A program made the translations under genes and the position numbers. Positions 18,112 to 27,055 of a stretch of DNA of 64,000 nucleotides are shown piece by piece. Numbering within the stretch: the stretch's first letter is position 1; each line of letters starts with the position of its first letter. The stretch spans positions 2,170,001 to 2,234,000 of the forward strand of contig NZ_CP072524.1 in assembly GCF_017753665.1 (NCBI RefSeq). Reading direction: 5' to 3'. The notes beneath the pieces are model-generated. The model worked only from the letters and a program-made list of their open reading frames with translations, had not been told where the DNA came from and ran no database searches. Source of the stretch: Neisseria sicca (GTDB lineage Bacteria; Pseudomonadota; Gammaproteobacteria; Burkholderiales; Neisseriaceae).

Positions 18112-18157
18112 AAAGGTCGTCTGAAAACCCGAAACAGGGTTTTCAGACGACCTTTTT
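18112..18157. terminator. Inverted DUS terminator after the adhesin gene
   Basis: CAAAGGTCGTCTGAAAACCC pairs with GGGTTTTCAGACGACCTTT, followed by TTTC, about 30 bp after the stop codon. Confidence 0.8.
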
Positions 18158-18376
18158 CTATATCGGGTTGAATAGGAGGGGTAGTTTTCCAATATGCTGG
18201 ATTTCGCAAACACCCGCTTGACACAAAACGCTAAGATTTGTTTTCAGACGACCTTGCAGCCATGCCCGACTATTTTTTGTGGCAAAATTCAGCCATGTTC
18301 CACATGGTCAGTCCGCGTATTTAAACTGAAGAAATTTCAAGCCGGCTGACGAAACAGTTTACAAGGAGAAACAGAC

Positions 18377-19420
18377 ATGAGCCGCATTTTATCCTCGCTG
18401 CGCTATCCGCTGATTCAAGCACCGATGGCGTTTGCACATGACACAGAGCTGACTTTGGCTGTCGGCAAAACCGGTGCTTTGGGTTCGTTGGCGGGGGCGA
18501 TGTATGACGCCGCGGGTTTGGAAAAAGCGTTGGCACGGATGAAGCAGGAGGGCGGAGGCCGTCCGTACAACCTCAACTTTTTCGCCCACCGCACGCCGTC
18601 TGCCGAACGCGCGCAATACGATGCCTGGTTTGCCGTGCTGCGTCCATATTTCGAGGCTTACGGGCTGACGGAAAACGACATTCCCAGCGGCGGCGGACGC
18701 CAGCCGTTTGATGCCGATGCGTTGGCATGTGTGGAACGTTACCGCCCGCCTGTGGTCAGCTTCCACTTTGGTTTGCCTGCGCCCGAATACTTGCAGCGCG
18801 TCAAAGCGACGGGCGCGGAAGTGTGGAGCAGCGCGACGACGGTCGAAGAAGCCGTCTGGCTGGAACAAAACGGCGCGGATGCCGTGATAGCCCAAGCGTG
18901 GGAAGCGGGCGGTCATCGGGGATGGTTTTTAAACCGCTATCCCGACGGCCAAAGCGGCTTGTTTGCCCTGTTGCCCGCCATCCGCAAGGCCGTGCGCCTG
19001 CCTGTTATAGCCGCAGGCGGCGTTTCCGATGCCGCCGCCGTCCGCGCCGCGTTGGGATTGGGTGCGTCCGCAGTGCAGGTCGGAACCGCCTTCCTGCTCG
19101 CAGACGAAGCCCTGACCAAACCCGCTCACCGCGCCGCCATCCAAACCTCCTGTCCTGAAGATACCGTAGTGACCAACTTGTTCAGCGGCGGCGCGGCGCG
19201 CGGGCTTTACAACCGCTTCATACGCGAAGCCGGCCCGATGAATGACGCAGCGCTCCCGTTTCCCTTGGCGGGCGCAGCCGTCGGCGCATTGAAAGCCGCC
19301 GCCGAAAAACAAGGCTGCTATGACTTTTCCCCATTTTGGGCGGGACAAAACGCAGGACTGTGCCGCCCCGGCAGCGCGGTGGAAATCGTCGAACGACTGT
19401 GTGGCGGCATCGAGCGTTAG
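18377..19420 (+). CDS. Nitronate monooxygenase / 2-nitropropane dioxygenase-like FMN enzyme
   Basis: A 347-residue TIM-barrel protein. N-terminal YPLIQAPMAF, central VWSSATTVEEAVWLEQNGAD followed by AWEAGGHRG, and the FMN phosphate-binding VIAAGGVSDAAAVRAAL and GASAVQVGTAFL are characteristic of class I nitronate monooxygenases. They oxidise alkyl nitronates such as propionate-3-nitronate using FMN and oxygen. AAGGAGAAAC precedes the ATG. Monocistronic, preceded by DUS and followed by a repeat island. Confidence 0.9.
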   Translation: MSRILSSLRYPLIQAPMAFAHDTELTLAVGKTGALGSLAGAMYDAAGLEKALARMKQEGGGRPYNLNFFAHRTPSAERAQYDAWFAVLRPYFEAYGLTENDIPSGGGRQPFDADALACVERYRPPVVSFHFGLPAPEYLQRVKATGAEVWSSATTVEEAVWLEQNGADAVIAQAWEAGGHRGWFLNRYPDGQSGLFALLPAIRKAVRLPVIAAGGVSDAAAVRAALGLGASAVQVGTAFLLADEALTKPAHRAAIQTSCPEDTVVTNLFSGGAARGLYNRFIREAGPMNDAALPFPLAGAAVGALKAAAEKQGCYDFSPFWAGQNAGLCRPGSAVEIVERLCGGIER

Positions 19421-19449
19421 GACGGTTTGAATACGGGCAAGGCGGATAT

Positions 19450-20005
19450 GGCAAACAAGGTCGTCTGAAAATGTGAACTAGGTTTCCAGACGACCCGTAG
19501 CGTGGGCTTTGCCCGCGAAATGAAGATAAAGACAACCATCCGATTCGGATTGTCGGACAGCAGGTTCGCGGACAAAGCCAACGCTACGGATTGGGTTTAT
19601 TCCTAGCCTGTCGGGTTAAATAAAAGGTCGTCTGAAAATGGGAGGAGCGAGTTTGTTTCTCCCAAACTCAAATCTCAAAGTTTTCAGACGACCTTGTTTT
19701 AACTTGCAACTTGCCCCCTCTCCCGTCCGGCGGGAGAGGGCTGGGGAGAGGGTGGTTCTGCGGATTGCACGAATTTGATTTTACCTAAACCTCAGAAGCC
19801 ACCCCCATCCTAACCTTCCCCCGCCGGACGGGGGAAGGGACAGGTTGCTGTTGCTGCAACGAGTAGCGTGGGCTTTGCCCACGAGATAAATGCCAAAATG
19901 TATGTCCATTCGGCTGTTGTCTGATTTTGATTATTGGATGATAGATTTCGTGGGCAAAGCCCACGCTACTTGAGTTATCCCAAGTCTGTTTTGATTGAAT
20001 AAAAG
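19450..20005. repeat. Composite intergenic repeat island B (before IS1655 copy 2)
   Basis: Contains two GTAGCGTGGG hairpin units (19497-19590 and 19862-19972), an inverted DUS pair (19623-19697), a CTCCCGTCCGGCGGGAGAGG palindrome near 19722 and the ACCCCCATCCTAACCTTCCC block near 19800. No coding capacity. The island ends in the half-DUS AAAAGGTC interrupted by IS1655. Confidence 0.75.
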
Positions 20006-20008
20006 GTC

Positions 20009-21088
20009 CTTGGATTCGGATTTCAAGTGCAACACTATGGTACTAGTGGTTTGAACAGATTCAAGAATAAAACACTTGGCGTTTCGTAGCCAAGTGTTTT
20101 TCTTGGCCGGTGGTTCAATTCATCTTGAACCCTGCGTATCTCCCGATTGCTGATGTTTCGGAAATCGGTTTGTTTGGGGAAATATTGGCGGATGAGTCCG
20201 TTGGTGTTCTCATTCAGCCCTTTCTCCCAAGAATGGTAGGGGCGGCAAAAATAGGTTTTCGCCTTCAATGCTTCGGCTATTTTGGTGTGTTGATAGAACT
20301 CTTTGCCGTTATCCATAGTGATGGTGTGCACTCTGGCTTTATGTGCCTTTAATGCCCTAACGGCTGCCAGAGCAGTGTCTTCGGCTTTGAGGCTATCCAA
20401 TTTGCAGACGATGGTGTAGCGGGTAACGCGTTCGACCAAGGTCAGTAATGCGCTTTTCTGTCCTTTGCCGATGATGGTGTCGGCTTCCCAATCGCCGATG
20501 CGGGTTTTCTGGTCGACGATAGCGGGTCGGTTTTCTATGCCGACGCGGTTGGGCACTTTGCCTCTGGTCCATGTGCTGCCGTAGCGTTTGCGGTAGGGTT
20601 TGCTGCATATTCTGAGGTGTTGCCACAAGGTGCCGCCGTTGCTTTTGTCTTGGCGGAGGTAGCGGTAAATGGTGCTGTGGTGGAGTGTTATCCCGTGATG
20701 TTTGCGCAGGTAGGCGCATACTTGTTCGGGACTGAGTTTGCGGCGGATAAGGGTGTCGATGTGTTGAATCAGCTGCGAATCAAGCTTATAGGGCTTTCGC
20801 TTACGCTGTTTGATAGTCCGGCTCTGCTTCTGTGCTTTTTCGGCGCTGTATTGCTGCCCTTGGGTGCGGTGCCGTCTGATTTCGCGACTGATGGTGCTTT
20901 TGTGGCGGTTAAGCTGTTTGGCGATTTCGGCGATGGTGCAGTGGCGGGACAGGTATTGGATGTGGCATCGTTCGTCTTGGGTCAGTTGCGTGTAGCTCAT
21001 GGCAATCTTTCTTGCAGGAAAGGCCGTATGCTACCGCATACTGGCCTTTTTCTGTTAGGGAAAGTTGCACTTCAAATGCGAATCCGCC
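20009..21088 (-). mobile_element. IS1655 (IS30 family), copy 2
   Basis: 1080 bp, flanked by GTC direct repeats (20006-20008 and 21089-21091). The target reconstructs as AAAAGGTCGTCTGAAAAC, a DUS split at the same base step as in copies 1 and 3. Intact inverted ends and transposase. Confidence 0.95.
20035..21000 (-). CDS. IS1655 transposase (IS30 family), copy 2
   Basis: 321 residues, full length. HTH and DDE core as in copy 1, but of the RRHRTQGQQ...KRKPYKLDSQ lineage; nearly identical to copy 3, differing at one visible residue (ERCHIQ versus ERYHIQ). This suggests recent movement of this variant. Confidence 0.95.
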   Translation of the reverse strand: MSYTQLTQDERCHIQYLSRHCTIAEIAKQLNRHKSTISREIRRHRTQGQQYSAEKAQKQSRTIKQRKRKPYKLDSQLIQHIDTLIRRKLSPEQVCAYLRKHHGITLHHSTIYRYLRQDKSNGGTLWQHLRICSKPYRKRYGSTWTRGKVPNRVGIENRPAIVDQKTRIGDWEADTIIGKGQKSALLTLVERVTRYTIVCKLDSLKAEDTALAAVRALKAHKARVHTITMDNGKEFYQHTKIAEALKAKTYFCRPYHSWEKGLNENTNGLIRQYFPKQTDFRNISNREIRRVQDELNHRPRKTLGYETPSVLFLNLFKPLVP

Positions 21089-21498
21089 GTCGTCTGAAAA
21101 CGAGGGGAGTGAGTTTGTTTCTCCCAAACTCAAATCTCAGAGTCTTCAGACGACCTCGTTTCGACTGGTAACCTGCCCCCCTCTCCCGTCCGGCGGGAGA
21201 GGGCCGGGGAGAGGGTGGTTCTGCGGATTGTACGAATTTGATTTTACCTAAACCTCAGAAACCACCCCCATCCTAACCTTCCCCCACCAGACGGGGGAAG
21301 GGACAGGTTGCTGTTGCTGCAACGGGTAGCGTGGGCTTTGCCCGCGAAATGAACATAAAGATAACTGCCCGATTTTGATTGTCAGACAACAGGTTTGCGG
21401 GCAAAGCCCACGCTACGGGCTGGGTTTATTCCGAGCTTGTAGGGTTAAATGAAAGGTCGTCTGAAAACTTGTTGTTTTAAGTTTTCAGACGACCTTTT
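21089..21498. repeat. Composite intergenic repeat island C, ending in an inverted DUS terminator for glmU
   Basis: Starts with the other half of the interrupted DUS (GTCGTCTGAAAAC) and holds its inverted partner at 21147. The CTCCCGTCCGGCGGGAGAGG palindrome, the ACCCCCATCCTAACCTTCCC block and one GTAGCGTGGG hairpin (21327-21417) follow. An inverted DUS pair at 21452-21498 is placed as terminator of the reverse-strand glmU. No gene. Confidence 0.75.
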
Positions 21499-21536
21499 GG
21501 GTTGATACGAATCTAGGAGGAAAGCGATTTACTGCT

Positions 21537-22910
21537 CTATTTCTTATCCCCTTTTTCGGGACGTACCCAACCTTCGATGACGGTTTGGCGGGCGCGGGCG
21601 AGGGCGAGTTTGTTGTCTTCGACGTTTTTGGTAATCGTGCTGCCTGCGCCGGTTGTAACTTTGTTGCCGAGGGTGACGGGGGCGACTAGGACGCAGTTGG
21701 AGCCGATGCGGACTTCGTCGCCGATGATGGTTTTGTATTTGTTCACGCCGTCGTAGTTGGCAATGATCGTGCCTGCGCCGAAGTTGGTTTTGCTACCAAC
21801 TTCGGCGTCGCCGATGTAGGTGAGGTGGTTGGCTTTGGTGCCTTTGCCGATGGCGGCGTTTTTGATTTCGACGAAGTTGCCGACGTGTACGTCGTCTGAA
21901 AGGCGGGCTTTCGGACGCAGGCGGGCGTAGGGGCCGATTTGGTTGTTTTGTCCGACTTCGCAGTCTTCGAGGTGGGAGAAGGGGGCGATTTTGCTGTTTG
22001 CGCCGATTTTGGCGTGTTTGATGACGCAGTTTGCGCCGATTTCGACGTTGTCGCCGATTTCGATGTCGCCTTCGAGGACGACGTTGACGTCAATCACGAC
22101 GTCTTGTCCGTGTTTCAGACGACCTCTTAAGTCGAAGCGGGCGGGGTCGCGCAGGGTGACGCCTGCTTTGAGCAATTCTTGCGCTTGTTCGGTTTGGAAG
22201 ATGCGTTCGAGTTCGGCAAGCTGGAGTTTGTTGTTCACGCCGGCGGCGAGGTGGGAGGCGCGCACTTGGACGGGATGGACTTTGATGCCGTCGGCAACGG
22301 CTTTGGCGATGAGGTCGGTCAGGTAGTATTCGCCTTGGGCGTTGTTGCTGGAGAGGCTGTTCAGCCAGTTTTCGAGTTTGGCGTTGGGCAGGACGAGGAT
22401 GCCTGTGTTGATTTCGCGGACGGCTTTTTGGGCGGCGTCGGCGTCTTTTTCTTCGACGATGGCGGTTACGTTGCCTTGGCTGTCGCGGATGATGCGGCCC
22501 AAGCCTGTCGGGTCGGCGGGAACGTCGGTCAACAGTCCGACTTCGCTGCCTGCGGCTTCGAGCAGGGTTTCGAGGGTGGCGGTGTCAATCAGGGGAACGT
22601 CGCCGTACAGCACCAGCGTGCGACCTTCGGCGGCGAGGTGGGGCAGGGCGGTTTTGACGGCGTGGCCGGTGCCGAGTTGTTCGGTTTGTTCGACCCAGAC
22701 GACGTCGCGTTTGACGGTGTCTAAAACTTGGTCTTTGCCGTGTCCGATGACGACGCAGATGTTTTGGGGATTCAGGGCGGCGGCGGTGTCGATAACGCGC
22801 TCGACCATGGGCTTGCCGCCGATGCGGTGCAGCACTTTGGGCATTTTGGAATACATGCGCGTGCCTTTGCCGGCGGCGAGGATGACGATGTTGAGGGGTG
22901 TGGCGGACAT
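21537..22910 (-). CDS. glmU: GlmU, bifunctional UDP-GlcNAc pyrophosphorylase / glucosamine-1-P acetyltransferase
   Basis: 457 residues from the ATG at 22910; an in-frame ATG 21 bp upstream is less likely. The N-terminal nucleotidyltransferase has LAAGKGTRMYSKMPKVLH and YGDVPLID. The C-terminal left-handed beta-helix hexapeptide repeats (GDNVEIGANCVIKHAKIGAN and onward) carry the acetyltransferase site (GNFVEIKNAAIGKGTKANHL). It makes UDP-N-acetylglucosamine for peptidoglycan and lipooligosaccharide. Full length, and it contains two internal DUS copies (about 21893 and 22110). Confidence 0.97.
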   Translation of the reverse strand: MSATPLNIVILAAGKGTRMYSKMPKVLHRIGGKPMVERVIDTAAALNPQNICVVIGHGKDQVLDTVKRDVVWVEQTEQLGTGHAVKTALPHLAAEGRTLVLYGDVPLIDTATLETLLEAAGSEVGLLTDVPADPTGLGRIIRDSQGNVTAIVEEKDADAAQKAVREINTGILVLPNAKLENWLNSLSSNNAQGEYYLTDLIAKAVADGIKVHPVQVRASHLAAGVNNKLQLAELERIFQTEQAQELLKAGVTLRDPARFDLRGRLKHGQDVVIDVNVVLEGDIEIGDNVEIGANCVIKHAKIGANSKIAPFSHLEDCEVGQNNQIGPYARLRPKARLSDDVHVGNFVEIKNAAIGKGTKANHLTYIGDAEVGSKTNFGAGTIIANYDGVNKYKTIIGDEVRIGSNCVLVAPVTLGNKVTTGAGSTITKNVEDNKLALARARQTVIEGWVRPEKGDKK

Positions 22911-22951
22911 GATGGGCTTTCTCGAATGCAATGTTGATGAAGGGGGTATTT

Positions 22952-22998
22952 AGGGGTCGTCTGAACGGGGTTTTGGGGTTTCAGACGACCTTTTTATT
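22952..22998. terminator. Inverted DUS terminator
   Basis: GGGGTCGTCTGAACGGGG and GGGTTTCAGACGACCTTTTT lie between the glmU start and the reverse-strand lipoprotein gene, placed to end transcription of the latter. Confidence 0.6.
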
Positions 22999-23025
22999 TG
23001 GGTTTGGCGTGCGGACGTTTGGGGG

Positions 23026-23217
23026 TTATGGTTTGTTGGGTTTGGGGGTGAACCGGTAAGAGTCGGCATGGCTGCCATGTTCCAAGCGGTCGAGTGTGGT
23101 CGGTTTCAGGGGCGTGCGCGCGGATGTGTCGGCGGGACGGCTGTCGAAGTCGTAGCGGTCTGAGGTGCAGCCGCTCAGGATGGCGGCGGTAACGAAAATC
23201 AGGGCGAGGGAACGCAT
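23026..23217 (-). CDS. Small lipoprotein of unknown function
   Basis: 63 residues. A signal peptide with a good lipobox (ALIFVTAAILSGC) and a short, charged, proline-rich mature part of about 47 residues, RYDFDSRPADTSARTPLKP then TTLDRLEHGSH. GGAGAAA precedes the ATG. No domain recognised. It lies beside a second small lipoprotein on the same strand, separated by an inverted DUS terminator. Confidence 0.65.
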   Translation of the reverse strand: MRSLALIFVTAAILSGCTSDRYDFDSRPADTSARTPLKPTTLDRLEHGSHADSYRFTPKPNKP

Positions 23218-23274
23218 GGTTTTCTCCTTGAGAAGGACGGCAGATATGGGACGAACGGGATGGCGGTTATGTTT

Positions 23275-23315
23275 GAGGTCGTCTGAAACGGAAAAGACAG
23301 TTTCAGACGACCTCT
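23275..23315. terminator. Inverted DUS terminator
   Basis: GAGGTCGTCTGAAACGG pairs with GTTTCAGACGACCTC between the two small lipoprotein genes. Confidence 0.7.
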
Positions 23316-23324
23316 GCGGGCGGA

Positions 23325-23615
23325 TTATTCCTCAGTTTGCGTTTCGGGCGCGGTTTGTCCGGCGCCTTGGGGTTTGTTCCATGTCGTGCCGCGTACGTTT
23401 TCTTGGTCGCCGTGCAGCGGTTTGAGGGTGCGGCGTTCGGGGCGGTATTGGTTGTAACGCATATCGCGGGAGTAGGTGCCGTCTTCGTAATAGATGCGCG
23501 TGCCTTTTTCGTATTTGGGGCGCAGGGAGGTGTGGCCGGATTCGTTTTGGTAGGTTTCCCAAGTACAGCCGGTCAGGGCGGCTGCGGCGGCGAGGATGAG
23601 GGCGGTGTATCGCAT
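23325..23615 (-). CDS. Small lipoprotein of unknown function
   Basis: 96 residues. The signal peptide ends at the lipobox LILAAAAALTGC. The mature part is hydrophilic and tyrosine/arginine-rich (EKGTRIYYEDGTYSRDMRYN and QYRPERRTLKPLHG). AAGGACA precedes the ATG. I recognise no named domain; probably a neisserial envelope lipoprotein. Confidence 0.65.
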   Translation of the reverse strand: MRYTALILAAAAALTGCTWETYQNESGHTSLRPKYEKGTRIYYEDGTYSRDMRYNQYRPERRTLKPLHGDQENVRGTTWNKPQGAGQTAPETQTEE

Positions 23616-23677
23616 GATGGTTGTCCTTGTGGTCGGGCGGCTTGGTGCCGTTGTTCAAACCCGATATTGTAAAGGTT

Positions 23678-24334
23678 TCAGACGAGTGCCGACAGTTTTT
23701 CGGCACATTCGGCGAGCGCCTGCATATCTTTTGCAACGGCGTCGGTAAAGGGCAGGGGATGGGCTTTGCTGCCGAACCATACGGTTTTCATGCCCAGCTC
23801 TTTGGCTTGGTGCAGGTTGTCCGCGCTGTCGTCGATCATGATGCACTGTTCGGGCGCAGCGTCGAGCAGGCGGCAGACGGTCAGGTAGGCTTGCGGGTCG
23901 GGCTTGTAACGCAGCCCGAAGTCGTCCGTGCCGAAGAGCGCGTCAAAACGGTTTTCCAAACCCAATGCCCCGATGATAGCGCGGACGTAAAACGAAGGGC
24001 CGTTGGAAAAAACGGCTTTGCGTCCTTTCAGACGACCTAAAACGCTTTCGGTTCCCTCCATGCCCTCCAATTTTGCCAAGATTTGCGCGATGGGATGGCT
24101 TTCGCGCAGAAACTCGCGGATGTCGATTTCGGGATGGTGGATTTGCAGGCCGGCAAGCGTCGCGCCGTATCGGTGCCAATAGTCCTGACGCAGGTCGGAT
24201 GCCGCCTCTTCGGAGAGCTTGAGGCGTTGCGCCATGTAGTCGGTCATGGCGCGGTTGATGATGTAGAAAATGCCGGCATCGGCGTTGTGCAGCGTGTTGT
24301 CGAGGTCAAACAGCCAAATGGGGGAAAAGTTCAT
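23678..24334 (-). CDS. HAD-superfamily pyrimidine 5'-nucleotidase-like phosphatase
   Basis: 218 residues from the ATG at 24334; the ORF extends upstream to 24442 but would then overlap the divergent thiB start. HAD motif I is IWLFDLDNTLHN, motif II KAVFSNGPS, motif III RYKPDPQAY, and motif IV CIMIDDSADNL. The cap region (YWHRYGATLAGLQIHHPEID) matches the YjjG/SDT1 nucleotidase subgroup. Likely a cytoplasmic nucleotide or sugar phosphate phosphatase. Divergent from thiB across a short 62-bp gap. Confidence 0.85.
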   Translation of the reverse strand: MNFSPIWLFDLDNTLHNADAGIFYIINRAMTDYMAQRLKLSEEAASDLRQDYWHRYGATLAGLQIHHPEIDIREFLRESHPIAQILAKLEGMEGTESVLGRLKGRKAVFSNGPSFYVRAIIGALGLENRFDALFGTDDFGLRYKPDPQAYLTVCRLLDAAPEQCIMIDDSADNLHQAKELGMKTVWFGSKAHPLPFTDAVAKDMQALAECAEKLSALV

Positions 24335-24396
24335 GTCGTGTGTTGATGCGGATTTTGTTATGATGTTTCGTATTTTACCCGTACAAAGGTTAGAGA

Positions 24397-25398
24397 ATGA
24401 AACTGAAATTATCCGCCCTCGCCCTCTTGCTGGCTTCGGCAAACTTATCCGCCCAGACTGAAGTGCGCCTTGCCGTGCACAAATCCTTCAGCCTGCCCCA
24501 ATCCGTCATCGCGCAGTTTGAAAAAGCCAACGATGCCAAAGTCTCCGTCATCAAAGCGGGCAGCGGCAACGAAATGCTCAACAAGCTGATTCTCAGTAAG
24601 GCAAACCCGATTGCCGACGCGGTGTACGGGTTGGACAACGCCAACATCGGCAAAGCGCGCGAAGCAGGCATACTGGCGGCGGCGCAGCCCAAATCCGCGC
24701 CCGTTTCAGCGGGCATGCCCGTCATCGCGGCGGTCAATTACGGCTACGTTACCCTCAACTACGACAAAAAATGGTTTGAACAGAAAAAACTGCCGCTGCC
24801 CAAAACCTTGCAGGACTTGACCCGCCCCGAATATAAAAACCTGCTGGTTACGCCCTCGCCCGCTACCTCCTCGCCCGGACTTGCCTTCCTGATGGCGAAC
24901 ATCGGCGGCATGGGCGAAGAGGGCGCGTTCAAATGGTGGGCGCAGATGCGTCAAAACGGCGTGAAAGTCGCCAAAGGCTGGAGTGAAGCCTATTACACCG
25001 ACTTCACCCAAAACGGCGGCGCCTATCCGCTCGTCGTCAGCTACGCCGCCAGCCCCGCCGCCGAAGTCCACTACTCCAAAGGCAAATACAGCGTGCCGCC
25101 GACCGGCAACCTTTTCCTCAAAGGCGGCGTGTTCCGCCAAGTCGAAGGCGCGGCAGTCTTGAAAGGCGCGAAACAGCCCGAGCTGGCGGCGAAACTCGTA
25201 CAGTGGCTGCAAAGTGGCGAAGTGCAAAAAGCCCTGCCGACCGAAATGTGGGTCTATCCCGCCGTGAAAAATACGCCGCTGCCCAAAGTCTTCGAGTTCG
25301 CCCAAGCCCCGAAACACACCGACTCGCCCAGCCGCAACGACATCGACACCAAACAGAAACAATGGGTCAGCCGCTGGACGAAGACCGTGTTAAGGTAA
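24397..25398 (+). CDS. thiB: Thiamine ABC transporter substrate-binding protein (ThiB/TbpA-like)
   Basis: 333 residues with an N-terminal signal peptide (MKLKLSALALLLASANLSAQ). A class-II periplasmic binding fold: EVRLAVHKSFSLPQSVIAQF, ADAVYGLDNANIGKAREAGI, VNYGYVTLNYDKKWF, LLVTPSPATSSPGLAFLMAN and a C-terminal EMWVYPAVKNTPLP. This combination is typical of ThiB. It binds thiamine for the ThiPQ permease; thiP and thiQ are not adjacent here, which is unusual. No TPP riboswitch is visible in the short leader. AAGG supports the start. Confidence 0.85.
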   Translation: MKLKLSALALLLASANLSAQTEVRLAVHKSFSLPQSVIAQFEKANDAKVSVIKAGSGNEMLNKLILSKANPIADAVYGLDNANIGKAREAGILAAAQPKSAPVSAGMPVIAAVNYGYVTLNYDKKWFEQKKLPLPKTLQDLTRPEYKNLLVTPSPATSSPGLAFLMANIGGMGEEGAFKWWAQMRQNGVKVAKGWSEAYYTDFTQNGGAYPLVVSYAASPAAEVHYSKGKYSVPPTGNLFLKGGVFRQVEGAAVLKGAKQPELAAKLVQWLQSGEVQKALPTEMWVYPAVKNTPLPKVFEFAQAPKHTDSPSRNDIDTKQKQWVSRWTKTVLR

Positions 25399-25684
25399 GC
25401 GGGAAGGTCGTCTGAAAAAACGCCGGTTCATCTGTTCGGCTGGATATAGTCAAATGACTTTATTTTCGATACGCAACTTATTGGTTGCCGTTATGCCCGT
25501 CCCCGCCGTAGCCTGTCCTCGCGCAGGCGGGGGCGGGAATGACGGAATTTGATGATATGCCGTATTTAAAGTTAAGGATGTTGGCTATAAAAGGGTCATC
25601 TGAAACCCCAAAATCGGCTTCAACCGTATCGAAACTGTGTTTTCAGACGACCCCTTACCGTTTCGTTTTGAATGAAGGAATCTT
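25399..25684. other. Intergenic region with a dRS3-like remnant and DUS
   Basis: A DUS (25404) follows thiB, then an interrupted inverted repeat CCCGTCCCCGCC...GCGGGGGCGGGAATGACGG (about 25496-25551) resembling the neisserial dRS3/NIME repeats at 61.2 and 63.5 kb. An inverted DUS half lies at 25631. No gene. Confidence 0.45.
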
Positions 25685-25933
25685 ATGAAGAAATCCCTAC
25701 TTTACGCCTTCACGCTGACCGCACTGGGCGGCTGCTTCTACACCGAAACCCCATACGGGCGCACCGCCGTCCTCGACCTGCCCGTCCATTCCCAAACCAC
25801 CATCAACAAAACCGTTACCGTCAACGCCCCGCCGGGAACGACCGTCATCTATCAGGACAGCGAGTCGGTACACCGCTACGGCTATCCCTACCCGCCTTAC
25901 CCGCGCCCGTATCCCGCGCGTCGGGTTTATTAA
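25685..25933 (+). CDS. Small lipoprotein with proline/tyrosine-rich tail
   Basis: 82 residues. A signal peptide with lipobox (YAFTLTALGGC), a short mature domain (DLPVHSQTTINKTVTVNAPP then GTTVIYQDS) and a proline/tyrosine-rich C-terminus (YPYPPYPRPYPARR). GAAGGAAT precedes the ATG. No named domain. An inverted DUS terminator follows (25938-25980). Confidence 0.65.
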   Translation: MKKSLLYAFTLTALGGCFYTETPYGRTAVLDLPVHSQTTINKTVTVNAPPGTTVIYQDSESVHRYGYPYPPYPRPYPARRVY

Positions 25934-25937
25934 GATC

Positions 25938-25982
25938 AAAAGGTCGTCTGAAAAATTAATTTCTGCTTTCAGACGACATTAT
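25938..25982. terminator. Inverted DUS terminator
   Basis: AAAAGGTCGTCTGAAAAATT and TTTCAGACGACATT follow the small lipoprotein stop codon. Confidence 0.65.
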
Positions 25983-26101
25983 CCTTTTGTCCTTCAAATA
26001 TACCGTTTAAGTTGTTCTTTACATTTTTTATTTAAAATTAAATTAAACTAAGGAAGGTTAACCAACCTCAGTTTTTTTAATACGCAAATCTAAGGAACAA
26101 C

Positions 26102-27052
26102 ATGAAAATTCTTCTCTCTACACTTACCCTATCCGCCCTCCTGCTCACCGGCTGCGGTACACTGACCGGCATTCCTTCACACGGCGGCGGCAAACGCTTT
26201 GCCGTCGAACAAGAACTCGTCGCCGCCTCGTCCCGTGCCGCCGTCAAAGAAATGGATCTGTCTGCCCTGAAAGGCCGAAAAGTCGCCCTTTACGTTTCTA
26301 CCATGGGCGATCAAGGATCGGGCAACATTACCGGCGGACGCTACTCCATCGACGCATTGATTCGCGGCGGCTACCAAAACAACCCCGACAGCGCCACCCA
26401 ATACAGCTATCCCACCTACGATACTACTGCCACTACCAAAGCTGATGCGCTCTCCAGCGTTACCACTTCCACATCGCTTTTGAACGCCCCCGCCGCCGCT
26501 CTGACTAAAAACAGCGGACGCAAAGGCGAACGGTCTGCCGGATTGTCTGTCAACGGCACGGGCGACTACCGCAACGAAACCCTGATTACCAATCCCCGCG
26601 ACGTTTCCTTCCTGACCAACCTCGTCCAAACCATCTTCTACCTGCGCGGCATCGAAGTCGTGCCGCCCGAATACGCCGACACCGACGTATTCGTAACCGT
26701 CGACGTATTCGGCACCATCCGCAGCCGTACCGAACTGCACATCTACAACGCCGAAACCCTTAAAGCCCAAACCAAGCTCGAGTATTTCGCCGTTGACCGC
26801 AACAGCCGAAAACTGCTGATCAAACCCACTTCCGCTGCCTACGAATCCCAATACAAAGAAAAATACGCCCTTTGGACCGGCCCTTACAAAGTCAGCAAAA
26901 CCGTCAAAGCTTCAGACGGCCTGATGGTCGATTTCTCCGACATCACCCCCTACGGTGACACAACCGCCCAAAACCGTCCGGACTTCAAACAAGGCAATGC
27001 CCAAAACCTTGATGTCAGCGACGAAGTCATCCGCCGCCGTGAAGGAGAATAA
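26102..27052 (+). CDS. mafA: MafA adhesin lipoprotein
   Basis: 316 residues. A lipoprotein signal (LTLSALLLTGCGTLTGIPSH) followed by the MafA family sequence: GGGKRFAVEQELVAASSRAA, LKGRKVALYVSTMGDQGSGN and YSIDALIRGGYQNNP, then FLTNLVQTIFYLRGIEVVPP. MafA proteins are neisserial surface lipoproteins first described as glycolipid-binding adhesins; mafA heads the maf genomic islands. GGAACAAC precedes the ATG. It is followed 3 bp later by mafB with its Shine-Dalgarno inside the end of mafA, so the two are co-translated. Confidence 0.93.
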   Translation: MKILLSTLTLSALLLTGCGTLTGIPSHGGGKRFAVEQELVAASSRAAVKEMDLSALKGRKVALYVSTMGDQGSGNITGGRYSIDALIRGGYQNNPDSATQYSYPTYDTTATTKADALSSVTTSTSLLNAPAAALTKNSGRKGERSAGLSVNGTGDYRNETLITNPRDVSFLTNLVQTIFYLRGIEVVPPEYADTDVFVTVDVFGTIRSRTELHIYNAETLKAQTKLEYFAVDRNSRKLLIKPTSAAYESQYKEKYALWTGPYKVSKTVKASDGLMVDFSDITPYGDTTAQNRPDFKQGNAQNLDVSDEVIRRREGE

Positions 27053-27055
27053 ACC

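Noticed and set aside
893..21088. Large composite transposon between IS1655 copies 1 and 2
   Set aside because: Each copy has its own matching 3-bp duplication, so they inserted independently; the DNA between is ordinary chromosomal gene order.
24335..24396. TPP riboswitch before thiB
   Set aside because: Only 62 bp separate it from the divergent gene and the conserved thi-box core (CTGAGA ... ACCTGA) is absent.
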